From assembly GCA_910578085.1 (NCBI GenBank), contig CAJTPM010000001.1:152176-216175 (forward strand): a stretch of DNA of 64,000 nt, given 5' to 3'. How positions within the stretch are numbered: the first letter of the stretch is position 1; every line of letters begins with the position of its first letter. The DNA comes from an uncultured Lachnospiraceae bacterium. Its GTDB lineage: Bacteria > Bacillota > Clostridia > Lachnospirales > Lachnospiraceae. The notes beneath the pieces were generated by a model. That model saw nothing but the letters and a program-made list of their open reading frames with translations, was not told the origin of the DNA and did no database searches. A program made the translations under genes and the position numbers. Shown here piece by piece: positions 33,929-43,052 of this stretch.

Positions 33929-36106
33929 TTATTTTCCGGATATTTTCATGGTCAATGCAATTCTCTTCTTTGCTGCATCCACGGACAGCACCTGCACATC
34001 CACAATATCACCCACACTGACTGCCTCCAGGGGATGTCTGATGAACCGGTCTGTCATCTGGGAGATATGCACCAGCCCGTCCTGATGGACGCCGATATCC
34101 ACAAATGCCCCAAAATCCACAATATTACGAACCGTCCCTTTTAAGATCATACCAGGCTTTAAGTCTTCCAGATCCATCACATCGCTCCTGAGGATCGGCG
34201 CCGGCATATCTTCTCTGGGATCCCTTGCCGGTTTTTCCAGTTCTTTCACAATATCCTGAAGCGTCAGTTCCCCGATTCCCAGCTCCAGCGCCAGTTTCTT
34301 TTCGTCTTTTATTTTCCTGGAAAGGCCAGCCGTCTTTTTTCCACCGACATGCGCTTCTTTTTGCAGCATGCGCACATCCTCCATCGTAAGTCCGAGCTTT
34401 TCCATCAGCTTTTCCGCCGCCCCATAGGATTCCGGATGAACACTGGTAGCGTCCAACGGATTTTCCCCGTCTGTGATCCGCATGAAACCGGCACACTGTT
34501 CAAAGGCCTTCGGTCCCAGCTTCGGTACTTTCAGGAGTTGTTTTCTGGAGACAAATCTGCCGTTTTCTTCCCGGTAGGCCACGACATTTTTGGCCAGTGT
34601 TTTGGAGATACCGGAAATATGCTCCAGAAGCGGCGCGGAAGCCGTATTCAGATCAACCCCCACCCTGTTTACCGTGGTCTCCACCACACCTGCCAGCGCC
34701 TCCCCAAGCTTTTTCTGATTCATATCATGCTGATATTGCCCTACGCCGATAGCTTTCGGTTCGATCTTTACAAGCTCAGCTAAAGGATCCTGCAGACGTC
34801 TTGCAATAGAAGCGGCACTCCTTTGTCCCACATCAAATTCGGGGAACTCCTCGGTGGCAAGCTTGCTGGCGGAATAGACCGAAGCGCCGGCCTCGTTGAC
34901 GATCACATACTGCACCGGAGTATCCAGCTCTTTTAACAGATCCACAATGATCTGTTCAGACTCTCTGGAAGCTGTTCCATTCCCCACGGAAATCAGAGAA
35001 ATATGATACTTTCTGATCAGTTTTTTCAGTTCAGCCTTACTCTCCGCCACCTTATTCTGAGGCGCAGTGGGATAGATCACCTTTGTATCGAGCACCTTCC
35101 CGGTCTCATCCACCACTGCCAGCTTACAGCCGGTACGAAAGGCCGGATCCCAGCCAAGCACTACCTTTCCTGCGATGGGAGGCTGCATCAGAAGCTGCTC
35201 CAGATTCTTTCCAAACACATTGATGGCGCCATCCTCCGCTTTCTCCGTCAGCTCATTCCTGATCTCCCTTTCGATAGCCGGTTCGATCAGGCGGTGATAG
35301 CTGTCCTGCGCCACTTCCTTCAAAACAGGTGTGGTATATTCGTTGTCAGACAGGATCGTCATTTTCTCCAGATAACGAAGGATCTCCTCCTCCGGCGCCT
35401 TCACTTTCACCGTCAGGATCTTTTCCTTTTCTCCTCTGTTCAGAGCCAGTACTCTATGACCCGCCACCTTTTTCAAAGGCTCTTCATAAGCATAATACAT
35501 CTCGTACACGCTTTCTGCCTCCCCGTCTTTCGCCTCGCTGACAAGGCTTCCTTCCCGCATGGTCAGGCTGCGGATAAAAGTCCGGTAGTCCGCCTCATCC
35601 GAGACAGCTTCCGCCAGAATATCTTTTGCCCCCTGCAAAGCCTCCTCCGCAGACAGCACACCCTTTTCCTCATCAATATATTTTTCCGCTTCCTTCTCTA
35701 CAGGCATTTTGGTATTCTGCAGTTTAATAAACAGAGCAAGAGGTTCCAGACCCTTTTCTTTTGCAACGCTTGCCCTGGTCTTTCGCTTCGGTCTGTAGGG
35801 ACGGTATAAATCCTCCACAAGCACCTGCGTTTCCGCCGCCAGAATCTTTTCCCGCAGTTCTTCCGTCAGCATGCCCTGTTCCTCGATGCTGCCAAGCACC
35901 TGCTCTTTCTTCTCCTCCAGCGCACGCAGATACCCCAGGCGCTCATACAGATTTCGTAACACTTCATCATTCAGAGAGCCTGTAACTTCCTTTCTGTAAC
36001 GGGAGATAAACGGAATTGTATTTCCCTCATCGATCAGCTTTACCGCTGCCTCCACCTGCCATTTCTGAACCTGCAGTTCCTTTGCGATCTTTCCATTGAT
36101 ATCCAT
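33929..36106 (-). CDS. tex: Tex-family RNA-binding transcription accessory protein
   Basis: A 725-residue Tex protein: N-terminal Tex domain (PFISRYRKEVTGSLNDEVLRNLYERL), YqgF/RNase H-like domain (LGWDPAFRTGCKLAVVDETGKVLDT), helix-hairpin-helix region (NTASAPLLEHISGISKTLAKNVVAYREENG) and a C-terminal S1 domain (GTVRNIVDFGAFVDIGVHQDGLVHIS). It binds nucleic acid and affects transcription, but its precise task is still debated. I start at the ATG at 36106 (MDINGKIAKEL), the family N terminus; the open frame further upstream lacks similarity. Confidence 0.95.
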   Translation of the reverse strand: MDINGKIAKELQVQKWQVEAAVKLIDEGNTIPFISRYRKEVTGSLNDEVLRNLYERLGYLRALEEKKEQVLGSIEEQGMLTEELREKILAAETQVLVEDLYRPYRPKRKTRASVAKEKGLEPLALFIKLQNTKMPVEKEAEKYIDEEKGVLSAEEALQGAKDILAEAVSDEADYRTFIRSLTMREGSLVSEAKDGEAESVYEMYYAYEEPLKKVAGHRVLALNRGEKEKILTVKVKAPEEEILRYLEKMTILSDNEYTTPVLKEVAQDSYHRLIEPAIEREIRNELTEKAEDGAINVFGKNLEQLLMQPPIAGKVVLGWDPAFRTGCKLAVVDETGKVLDTKVIYPTAPQNKVAESKAELKKLIRKYHISLISVGNGTASRESEQIIVDLLKELDTPVQYVIVNEAGASVYSASKLATEEFPEFDVGQRSAASIARRLQDPLAELVKIEPKAIGVGQYQHDMNQKKLGEALAGVVETTVNRVGVDLNTASAPLLEHISGISKTLAKNVVAYREENGRFVSRKQLLKVPKLGPKAFEQCAGFMRITDGENPLDATSVHPESYGAAEKLMEKLGLTMEDVRMLQKEAHVGGKKTAGLSRKIKDEKKLALELGIGELTLQDIVKELEKPARDPREDMPAPILRSDVMDLEDLKPGMILKGTVRNIVDFGAFVDIGVHQDGLVHISQMTDRFIRHPLEAVSVGDIVDVQVLSVDAAKKRIALTMKISGK

Positions 36107-36258
36107 AAAATTACCTTTCTTTCCTTTTATAACAGTGAAGCATCCTGGCCAGACTGTTACATCTATCTCACTTTCTCTCACATCAGTATAGCATAAATCT
36201 GACAAAAGTGGTAAAGTAGATAATAAGATTCATACTTTTTAAAGAGGAGCTGCAGACA

Positions 36259-37053
36259 ATGCCATATCTGACTTATTCACAACTGAAACAATCCGCCAAG
36301 ATGCGCATAGCCCCCGTTATGGGCAGACTGATGGGGGCATACGCCATTTATGTGGGGCTTTCCTTTGTCATCAGTGAGGCGGCTGCCGTCCCGGCCCTTT
36401 TCACAGAATCCATTGCACTCCAGGCATTTTTCTATTTCCTGTTTTCCGTACTCGGAGCTATCCTGACAGGCATAGCAGAAGCCGGCACCCAGTATCTGTA
36501 TTTGAAACTTTACTGTGGACGCCCTGTGGCTGTGGGCGATATTTTTTATGGTTTTACAAACCAGACAAAGACCTGTATCGGACTTTCCTTTATGAAATCC
36601 CTTTTTTATACAGTTCCGCTGATGCCTTCTTATATTTTCTCTCTGCAATTCACACAGGAAATGGAAAAAATGAATTTAGCTATCCTGTCTTCCGGGATGG
36701 ATCTCTCCACCGCTGCCATGCCGCCTGAAATGATCCGTTCTTTGACACTTATGCTGTTCAGCTTCACGCCTGCGCTGGTCCTCATCACAATCCTCAGTCT
36801 GGTATATTCCCAGGCCTATTATCTGATGTGGGATTTTCCTTCCTGTACTGCACCGGAACTGCTCAGAAAAAGCAGGCTCCTGATGCGCGGACACAAGGGA
36901 AGGCTTTTCTATATCCAGATATGTTTTATCCCGCTTATCATGCTTGGGGTGATAACCTGCGGAATCGGGATGCTGTGGATCGCCCCTCTGATCTATGCCA
37001 TAGAGACAGAGTTTTATCTGGATCTGGTGACAAAGCGGAGCGTCCGGAGGTAA
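36259..37053 (+). CDS. DUF975 family membrane protein
   Basis: A 264-residue protein with about six hydrophobic segments and the DUF975 pattern: N-terminal LKQSAKMRI helix, LTGIAEAGTQYLYLKLYCG, VGDIFYGF, and C-terminal LLRKSRLLMRGHKGRLFYIQICFIPL. Function unknown; members are frequent in Lachnospiraceae. AGAGGAG lies upstream of the ATG. It is divergent from tex over a gap of about 150 bases. Confidence 0.85.
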   Translation: MPYLTYSQLKQSAKMRIAPVMGRLMGAYAIYVGLSFVISEAAAVPALFTESIALQAFFYFLFSVLGAILTGIAEAGTQYLYLKLYCGRPVAVGDIFYGFTNQTKTCIGLSFMKSLFYTVPLMPSYIFSLQFTQEMEKMNLAILSSGMDLSTAAMPPEMIRSLTLMLFSFTPALVLITILSLVYSQAYYLMWDFPSCTAPELLRKSRLLMRGHKGRLFYIQICFIPLIMLGVITCGIGMLWIAPLIYAIETEFYLDLVTKRSVRR

Positions 37054-37095
37054 CAGGCGTCACCACCGCTTTCCCTGCATAATCATGGGTATAAG

Positions 37096-37121
37096 AAGGC
37101 AGTCATGGGCGGCTGCCTTTT
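37096..37121. terminator. Terminator between convergent genes
   Basis: AAGGCAG (37096-37102) pairs with CTGCCTT (37113-37119) and continues as TTTTC on the plus strand; it ends the DUF975 gene and may serve both directions. Confidence 0.7.
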
Positions 37122-37141
37122 CTACTGTTTTTCCATATACT

Positions 37142-38758
37142 CTACTCCCGCGTATCTTCCCCCTGCGTCACACCGGCATAGGTCCAGTTTTTTCCCATAT
37201 CCTCCGACTCATACAGTCCATACACCCAGACACCATCCTCATAGTAATCCCCCTCCGGTCCCTGGCTGATCAACATCTTCAGTTTACCATCCTCCTCCCA
37301 GACTTTATACGGCATGACAAACGGATTATACAGCGTGCCGTCAGGCAATTCTTTATTTCCGGAAGGCCAGGTGATCTCCTCAAAGGTTCTTCCGCCGTCC
37401 CAGGTTCGATACAGTGATCCCAGGCTTCCGCCGTTGTAGGAAAGACAGGAAAAACCTGTCTGTTCATCCTCCAGGAAATCGATCCACATCGCTTCTCCGC
37501 CAGAACCAAGATGAGGATTGCGGTTCACCACGGAAATAAGTGCGCCGTTTTTTTCTTCCAGTAATACATAATAGCTGCTGCCCGCTGCCCGGTCAACGCT
37601 CACCATACGCAGTTCCGTACCGTCCTTTTTCCGGTAAAAGCAGGCTGTATCATAATTTTTATAGGTCTCCAGCATCTCCTCCTCAGTTCCCATTGCACCT
37701 GTTCCACCCTCCACACTCTGCCATATTTCCAGAGAATCCCGTTCTATGGCCAGGTACAGGGCATTGTACAGTTCCGTTCTGTTATAATTATCCAGATATG
37801 GTATGAGATCAAAATAACGTCTCTCCTCCCCCTCAAAGTAGCCGATCCGATCAAATCCCACTGTCTTTTGCAGCTGTTCCACCAGGTCACAACAGGCATT
37901 GCTGAAAGATTCCGACATCCCGGCCCCTCTGCCATAGTACCCAACAACAGGAATGTAGAATACCTTTCCATTCTCGTCCACATTCTTCTCAAACTCCATG
38001 CTCCTGTTATGGTTATGGGAAAATCCCCTTGCCAGATAACCAAAATACGCCTCCTCATAGTCATCCGTCATATAAAGATCATCCTCCACTGAAAACTCAA
38101 ATCCATCCGCCTGAAAATAATATCTGCCGTTCTCCTCTCTCAAAAAGGAAACCTGGCCATCATAGCGGGCAGTGATCCCGGAAATGATCTCCTCCTCACT
38201 GTAGCCGGCAAAGCCGCTTTCCTCATAATATACAAAGATCGTTTCTCCCCGCTCCCGCGCAGAATGCACTTTGTTGTCCGCACCGTTTTGCGGCAGGATC
38301 TTCTCATTCTGTTCCTTTTGAGCCATACCAGCCCCATCATTTTCCGCTGCTGTCCCATCCGCTTCTTCCGGCAGGACATCATGCAGGGAAAGGTCGTACA
38401 GTGCGATCTCCGCACCCGCCGGGTAAAACCATACCTCCCAGTTTTCCCTACACAGCGCCTCCCCCCGGTTATCAACTGTAAAATCCTGCGTCTTTATCTT
38501 CTCCCCGTCTCTCTCTACGATAACCTTCCCCTTTGTCCGGTTCGAGGGATCCATCATGCCGGAGAAGATTCCCATCGGTTCCCCCCGCATCTGAAAAATG
38601 ACCGCCGTCCGGCCGTCCGGCGATTCCACCCGCTCGATAAAGGTGATCTTATACTCCGTCTCATAACCGTACCATACCTGAAAACTTAAAAATACCATCA
38701 GTATAATGCCTGCCAGTGTAATCACATATTTTATATTACTTTTTGCAGTATCTTTCAT
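37142..38758 (-). CDS. Unknown membrane-anchored protein with C-terminal Asp-box repeats
   Basis: I do not recognise the whole protein. From the ATG at 38758 (GGAG upstream) there is one membrane helix (YVITLAGIILMVFLSFQVWYGY), then about 510 extracytoplasmic residues. Near the end two motifs fit the Asp-box of sialidase/VPS10-type beta propellers: YRTWDGGRTF and YESEDMGKNW. The middle is acidic and rich in Glu, Tyr and Gly (for example ARGFSHNHNRSMEF). It has its own strong promoter and is monocistronic, after prfB and before a convergent DUF975 gene. Surface or wall location is inferred. Confidence 0.7.
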   Translation of the reverse strand: MKDTAKSNIKYVITLAGIILMVFLSFQVWYGYETEYKITFIERVESPDGRTAVIFQMRGEPMGIFSGMMDPSNRTKGKVIVERDGEKIKTQDFTVDNRGEALCRENWEVWFYPAGAEIALYDLSLHDVLPEEADGTAAENDGAGMAQKEQNEKILPQNGADNKVHSARERGETIFVYYEESGFAGYSEEEIISGITARYDGQVSFLREENGRYYFQADGFEFSVEDDLYMTDDYEEAYFGYLARGFSHNHNRSMEFEKNVDENGKVFYIPVVGYYGRGAGMSESFSNACCDLVEQLQKTVGFDRIGYFEGEERRYFDLIPYLDNYNRTELYNALYLAIERDSLEIWQSVEGGTGAMGTEEEMLETYKNYDTACFYRKKDGTELRMVSVDRAAGSSYYVLLEEKNGALISVVNRNPHLGSGGEAMWIDFLEDEQTGFSCLSYNGGSLGSLYRTWDGGRTFEEITWPSGNKELPDGTLYNPFVMPYKVWEEDGKLKMLISQGPEGDYYEDGVWVYGLYESEDMGKNWTYAGVTQGEDTRE

Positions 38759-38825
38759 TTTGGCTCCTGTCTGTTGTATAATGATTTGTCGCAGCACCTG
38801 AACTGTTACACGGAAACTACATTTG

Positions 38826-38854
38826 ATTATACCTGACAATTATACCGTTGACAA
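38826..38854 (-). promoter_or_regulatory. Promoter of the unknown Asp-box protein
   Basis: On the minus strand TTGTCA (38849-38854), 17 bases and TATAAT (38826-38831). A second TATAAT lies within the spacer. Confidence 0.7.
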
Positions 38855-38906
38855 TCTTATCCTCAGAAACTTCATTATCATGCTTATCTGCAATACCCCT
38901 TTTTAT

Positions 38907-38959
38907 CCCATCAGAAAACCGCAGCGTCCCGACAGTTTCTGATGGGGACGGATGCGGTT
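38907..38959 (-). terminator. Terminator-like hairpin with pseudoknot potential after prfB
   Basis: On the minus strand AACCGCA (38959-38953) and GTCCC (38949-38945) pair with GGGAC (38930-38926) and TGCGGTT (38923-38917), followed by TTTTC. The hairpin loop contains CCCATCAGAAA (38946-38936), which is the exact complement of the tail TTTCTGATGGG (38917-38907). So loop and tail can pair as a pseudoknot or as a competing stem. The remainder of 38759-39123 has only the promoter listed separately. Confidence 0.6.
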
Positions 38960-39123
38960 CTCTGTCTGATTTTATTCAGTTTTTTCAGTCATACAGTGAT
39001 GCTCCAAACTTTACTTTCCGGTATATTTTCTGTCCTGTCACAACAAACAAAGAAACAAAAAGATACAGGCTTGACAGTGCGCCTGCCAGTACCTGCAGTC
39101 CGGCTTCCTGTCCGCTCCTTACT

Positions 39124-40243
39124 TTAAGCCTCTCCGACCGGTCTGTGGATCCATTTCAAATAAGCATTGATAAACGGATCAAGCGCCCCGTCCATCACAG
39201 CATCCACATTGCCGGTCTCCTCTTCCGTCCGCAGATCCTTCACCATCTTATAGGGCTGCATCACATAGGAACGGATCTGGTTCCCCCAGCCGATCTCCTT
39301 CACTTCGCCGCGGATATCCGAAAGCTTACCTGCATTCTCCTCCTGCTTTAACATATAGAGCTTTGCCTTCAGCATCTGCATCGCCTTATCCTTGTTCTGG
39401 AACTGGCTCCGCTCGTTCTGGCAGGTCACAACAATCCCTGTCGGAAAATGCGTAATACGGATCGCCGAGGATGTTTTATTGATATGCTGCCCGCCGGCAC
39501 CACTGCTTCGGTAGGTATCGATCCTGATCTCGTCGTCCTTTATCTCGATATCCAGGTCTTCCTCAATATCCGGCATCACGTCCAATGATACAAAGGATGT
39601 CTGCCGCTTGCCCTGAGCATTAAAAGGAGAGATACGCACCAGGCGGTGCACACCCTTTTCCGATTTCAGATATCCATAAGCGTTTTCCCCGTTGATCTGG
39701 AATGTCACGGACTTGATGCCAGCCTCGTCTCCGTCCAGCATATCAAGCGTTTCGATCTGGTAACCTTTCTTTTCAGCCCACCTCGTGTACATACGGTAGA
39801 GCATACTGCACCAGTCACAGCTCTCTGTGCCGCCTGCTCCCGCATTCAGCTTCAGGATGGCATTATTTTTATCATACTCACCGTCAAGCAGCGTACTGAT
39901 CCGCACATTTTCAAAACCGCGGATAAAAGCCTGAAGTTCTTCCTCAATCTCCGGTACCAGTGAGGCATCTTCCTCTTCATAAGCCATCTCGATCAAAGTC
40001 AGAATGTCCTCATACTGCCCGGACAGTCCGTTCATCGTATCAACGATATCCTTCAACTGTTTGGACTCAATAACCTTTTTGTTGGAAACATCAGGATCGT
40101 CCCAGAAACCTGGGGCCTGCATCTCCATTTCCAGTTCTTCGATTCTCTTCTCCCTGTCAGCGAGGTTAAAGTGAATCCCTCACTTCCGCTAAAGGTGTCT
40201 CGTAAGCAAGGAGTTCCTGCTTCATATTATCCAGTTCTACCAT
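39124..40243 (-). CDS. prfB: Peptide chain release factor 2 (programmed +1 frameshift)
   Basis: The first 25 codons run from the ATG at 40243 (MVELDNMKQELLAYETPLAEVRDSL) to an in-frame TAA at 40166-40168. Reading then shifts +1 at CTT-T and continues as NLADREKRIEELEMEMQAPGFW to the stop at 39124, giving about 372 residues. The RF2 anticodon tripeptide SPF (VRISPFNAQ) and the GGQ motif (GAGGQHINKTSSA) are present. RF2 ends translation at UGA and UAA. The frameshift stop is normally UGA; here it is UAA. It is the second gene of a secA-prfB unit. Confidence 0.93.
40165..40180 (-). promoter_or_regulatory. prfB frameshift signal
   Basis: On the minus strand AGGG (40180-40177), ATTCA, CTT (40171-40169), TAA (40168-40166), C. 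The distance from the first base of the internal Shine-Dalgarno to CTT is nine, the same as in the E. coli site. Confidence 0.85.
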
Positions 40244-40279
40244 TAACAAAATCACCACCTTATTATTTTGTAATTGCGC

Positions 40280-40299
40280 GGCAGCGAAATAACGCTGCC
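40280..40299. other. Hairpin between secA and prfB
   Basis: GGCAGCG (40280-40286) pairs with CGCTGCC (40293-40299), flanked by direct repeats of TGTAATT(T)GCGCGGCAG. There is no T-run, so a processing or attenuation stem is more likely than a terminator. Confidence 0.45.
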
Positions 40300-40338
40300 T
40301 GTAATTTGCGCGGCAGATCGCACGGTTTCCCGTACTTC

Positions 40339-42903
40339 TTATCGCTTACCACAACAATTTTTATATTTCTTCCCTGATCCACACGGGCACGGATCATTGG
40401 GATAGACCTTTGCGGATGCCCTCTTCACCGGCATTTTTGCCAGGGAGTCATCCTTGTTTGTGCCCGTCACTTTCGCCACCTGTTCGCGCTCTACTTTTTC
40501 TTCCACTTTGACATGCATCAGAAGTCTCACCGTATCTTCCCTGATATTCTGCGTCATCTCGTCAAACATGGAGTAGCCCGCCATTTTATATTCTACTAAC
40601 GGGTCTCTCTGGCCATAAGCCTGTAATCCTGCACCCTGACGAAGCTGATCCATATCGTCGATATGGCCCATCCACTTTCTGTCGATCACTTTCAGCAGGA
40701 TCACCCGCTCCAATTCCCTGATCTGTTCCGGATTGGGGAACTCGGCCTCCTTGGCCTCGTAGAGCTTTACCGCTTCACCCTTGAGCTGCTGTTTCAGGTC
40801 ATTCTTGCCCGGCTTATTCAAACGGTCCGCAGTCACAGATTCAAGCGGTATGATCGGCAACAGCAGGGAGTTTAACTCGTTGAAGTTCCAGTTGTCCACA
40901 TTATTATCATCGCCGATGGCCATGTCCACACAGTTTTCCGCGATGTCCGTGATCATCTTGTAGATCACATCCCGCATGCTCTCACCGTTTAACACGCGAA
41001 GTCTCTCCTCATAGATGATCTCACGCTGCTCATTCATGACCTGATCATACTCCAACAGATTCTTTCTGATACCGAAATTGTTTCCTTCTATCTTCTTCTG
41101 GGCGGACTCAATTGCCTTGGTCAGAGAACTGTGCTCGATCTCCTGCCCCTCCGGGATTCCCAGCGCGTTAAACATCGTGATCATTCTCTCCGAACCGAAC
41201 AGCCGCATCAGATCGTCCTCCAGAGAAATGTAGAATCTGGAAGCGCCCGGATCCCCCTGACGGCCTGACCGGCCACGCAGCTGGTTATCGATACGCCTGG
41301 ACTCATGGCGTTCCGTGCCGATGATCATCAGGCCCCCCGCCGCCTTGGCCTCCTCGTCCAGCTTGATATCCGTACCACGGCCAGCCATGTTGGTGGCAAT
41401 AGTCACCGCTCCATGGATTCCGGCATCCGCCACGATCTCCGCCTCCTGCTCATGGAACTTTGCATTCAGCACATTGTGGGGGATCCCACGTTTCCGCAGC
41501 AGGTTGCTCAGTTCCTCCGAAGCTTCGATCGTGATAGTGCCCACGAGCACCGGCTGTCCTTTTTTATGGCACTCTTCCACTGCGTCACAGATAGCCCTTA
41601 ATTTCTCTCTTTTTGTCTTATAGACGCTGTCCTGATGGTCCTTTCTGACCACAGGTTTATTGGTCGGTATCTCAATAACATCCATTCCGTAAATATCCCG
41701 GAATTCTTTCTCCTCTGTCAGCGCCGTACCGGTCATACCGGACTTTTTCTCAAATTTATTGAAAAAGTTCTGGAAAGTGATCGTAGCTAACGTCTTGCTC
41801 TCCCGCTTAACCTTCACATGTTCTTTTGCTTCAATGGCCTGATGCAGGCCGTCGGAATAACGCCTGCCCGGCATGATACGGCCGGTGAATTCGTCCACAA
41901 TCAGCACCTGATCATCCTTCACCACATAGTCCTTGTCGCGGAACATCAGATTGTTGGCCCGAAGGGCCAGATCCATATTATGCTGGATTTCCAGGTTTTC
42001 GGGATCCGCCAGATTTTCCAGATTGAAGAACTGCTCCACCCGCTTTACGCCGGCCTCCGTCAGCACTACTACCTTATCCTTCTCATTGACGATAAAGTCT
42101 CCACTCTCTTCCCGCTGAACGCCCATGATAAAGTCCATCTTGGACATCTCTTCCATATCAGCGCCCCTTTGCATCTGCCTTGCCAGAATATCGCAGGCTT
42201 CGTAGAGCTTGGTGGATTTTCCGCTCTGTCCTGAAATGATAAGCGGTGTTCTGGCTTCGTCGATCAGCACCGAATCCACCTCGTCGATGATCGCATAATG
42301 AAGGCTTCTCTGCACAAGCTGTTCTTTGTAGATGACCATGTTGTCGCGCAGATAATCAAATCCCAGTTCATTGTTGGTCACATAGGTGATATCGCAGTTA
42401 TAGGCTTCCCGTCTCTCATCGTTCTTCATCTGATTTAAGACAACGCCCACTGTAAGGCCCAGAAATTCATGTACCTGTCCCATCCACTCTTTGTCACGGT
42501 TTGCCAGATAGTCATTTACCGTAACGATATGCACCCCTTTTCCTACCAGTGCATTCAGGTAGGCGGGCAGTGTGGAGACCAGAGTCTTTCCCTCACCGGT
42601 ACGCATCTCTGCGATACGTCCCTGATGTAAGATAATACCGCCGATCAGCTGCACTCTGTATGGCTCCATATTTAAAACCCGCCTCGCTGCTTCCCGCACC
42701 ACCGCGAAAGCTTCCGGCAGAATATCATCCAGAGTCTCGCCTTCCTCCAGCCTTTTCTTAAATTCCTTTGTCTTGCCTTTTAACTCCTCATCCTCCATGT
42801 CCATCATATCGTTCCGCATGGATTCGATCTTATCTACAATGGGCATAATCCGTTTCAGTTCTCTCTGGCTGTGTGTGCCAAAGACTTTGTTTATTACATT
42901 CAT
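40339..42903 (-). CDS. secA: Preprotein translocase ATPase SecA
   Basis: An 854-residue SecA from the ATG at 42903 (GGAGG upstream; the frame continues above without similarity). Walker A MRTGEGKT, Walker B/DEAD-like IIDEVDSVLID, preprotein cross-linking domain, MAGRGTDIKL in the second nucleotide fold, and the C-terminal zinc finger CPCGSGKKYKNCC that binds SecB or ribosomes. It drives Sec-dependent export. Followed by prfB, a common Clostridia arrangement. Confidence 0.98.
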   Translation of the reverse strand: MNVINKVFGTHSQRELKRIMPIVDKIESMRNDMMDMEDEELKGKTKEFKKRLEEGETLDDILPEAFAVVREAARRVLNMEPYRVQLIGGIILHQGRIAEMRTGEGKTLVSTLPAYLNALVGKGVHIVTVNDYLANRDKEWMGQVHEFLGLTVGVVLNQMKNDERREAYNCDITYVTNNELGFDYLRDNMVIYKEQLVQRSLHYAIIDEVDSVLIDEARTPLIISGQSGKSTKLYEACDILARQMQRGADMEEMSKMDFIMGVQREESGDFIVNEKDKVVVLTEAGVKRVEQFFNLENLADPENLEIQHNMDLALRANNLMFRDKDYVVKDDQVLIVDEFTGRIMPGRRYSDGLHQAIEAKEHVKVKRESKTLATITFQNFFNKFEKKSGMTGTALTEEKEFRDIYGMDVIEIPTNKPVVRKDHQDSVYKTKREKLRAICDAVEECHKKGQPVLVGTITIEASEELSNLLRKRGIPHNVLNAKFHEQEAEIVADAGIHGAVTIATNMAGRGTDIKLDEEAKAAGGLMIIGTERHESRRIDNQLRGRSGRQGDPGASRFYISLEDDLMRLFGSERMITMFNALGIPEGQEIEHSSLTKAIESAQKKIEGNNFGIRKNLLEYDQVMNEQREIIYEERLRVLNGESMRDVIYKMITDIAENCVDMAIGDDNNVDNWNFNELNSLLLPIIPLESVTADRLNKPGKNDLKQQLKGEAVKLYEAKEAEFPNPEQIRELERVILLKVIDRKWMGHIDDMDQLRQGAGLQAYGQRDPLVEYKMAGYSMFDEMTQNIREDTVRLLMHVKVEEKVEREQVAKVTGTNKDDSLAKMPVKRASAKVYPNDPCPCGSGKKYKNCCGKR

Positions 42904-42967
42904 GCTTTGCCTCCATTTATCAGACAACTCCCACACACTTTGCGAAAGAGTTTATGCCAATTAAAGT

Positions 42968-42996
42968 ATTATAACAGATAATGGCAGGAGGTTCAA
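42968..42996 (-). promoter_or_regulatory. Promoter of secA-prfB
   Basis: On the minus strand TTGAAC (42991-42996), 17 bases and TATAAT (42968-42973), with TG one base before the -10 (extended -10). Confidence 0.75.
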
Positions 42997-43052
42997 CTAA
43001 AAAACAGGCAGATATCTTCACCAGGTATCTTCACAGCTTTCCAGATTTTGCA

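Noticed and set aside
39124..40128. A short RF2 of 334 residues starting at 40128
   Set aside because: The N-terminal helical part and the frameshift signal are clearly present upstream, so the real start is at 40243.
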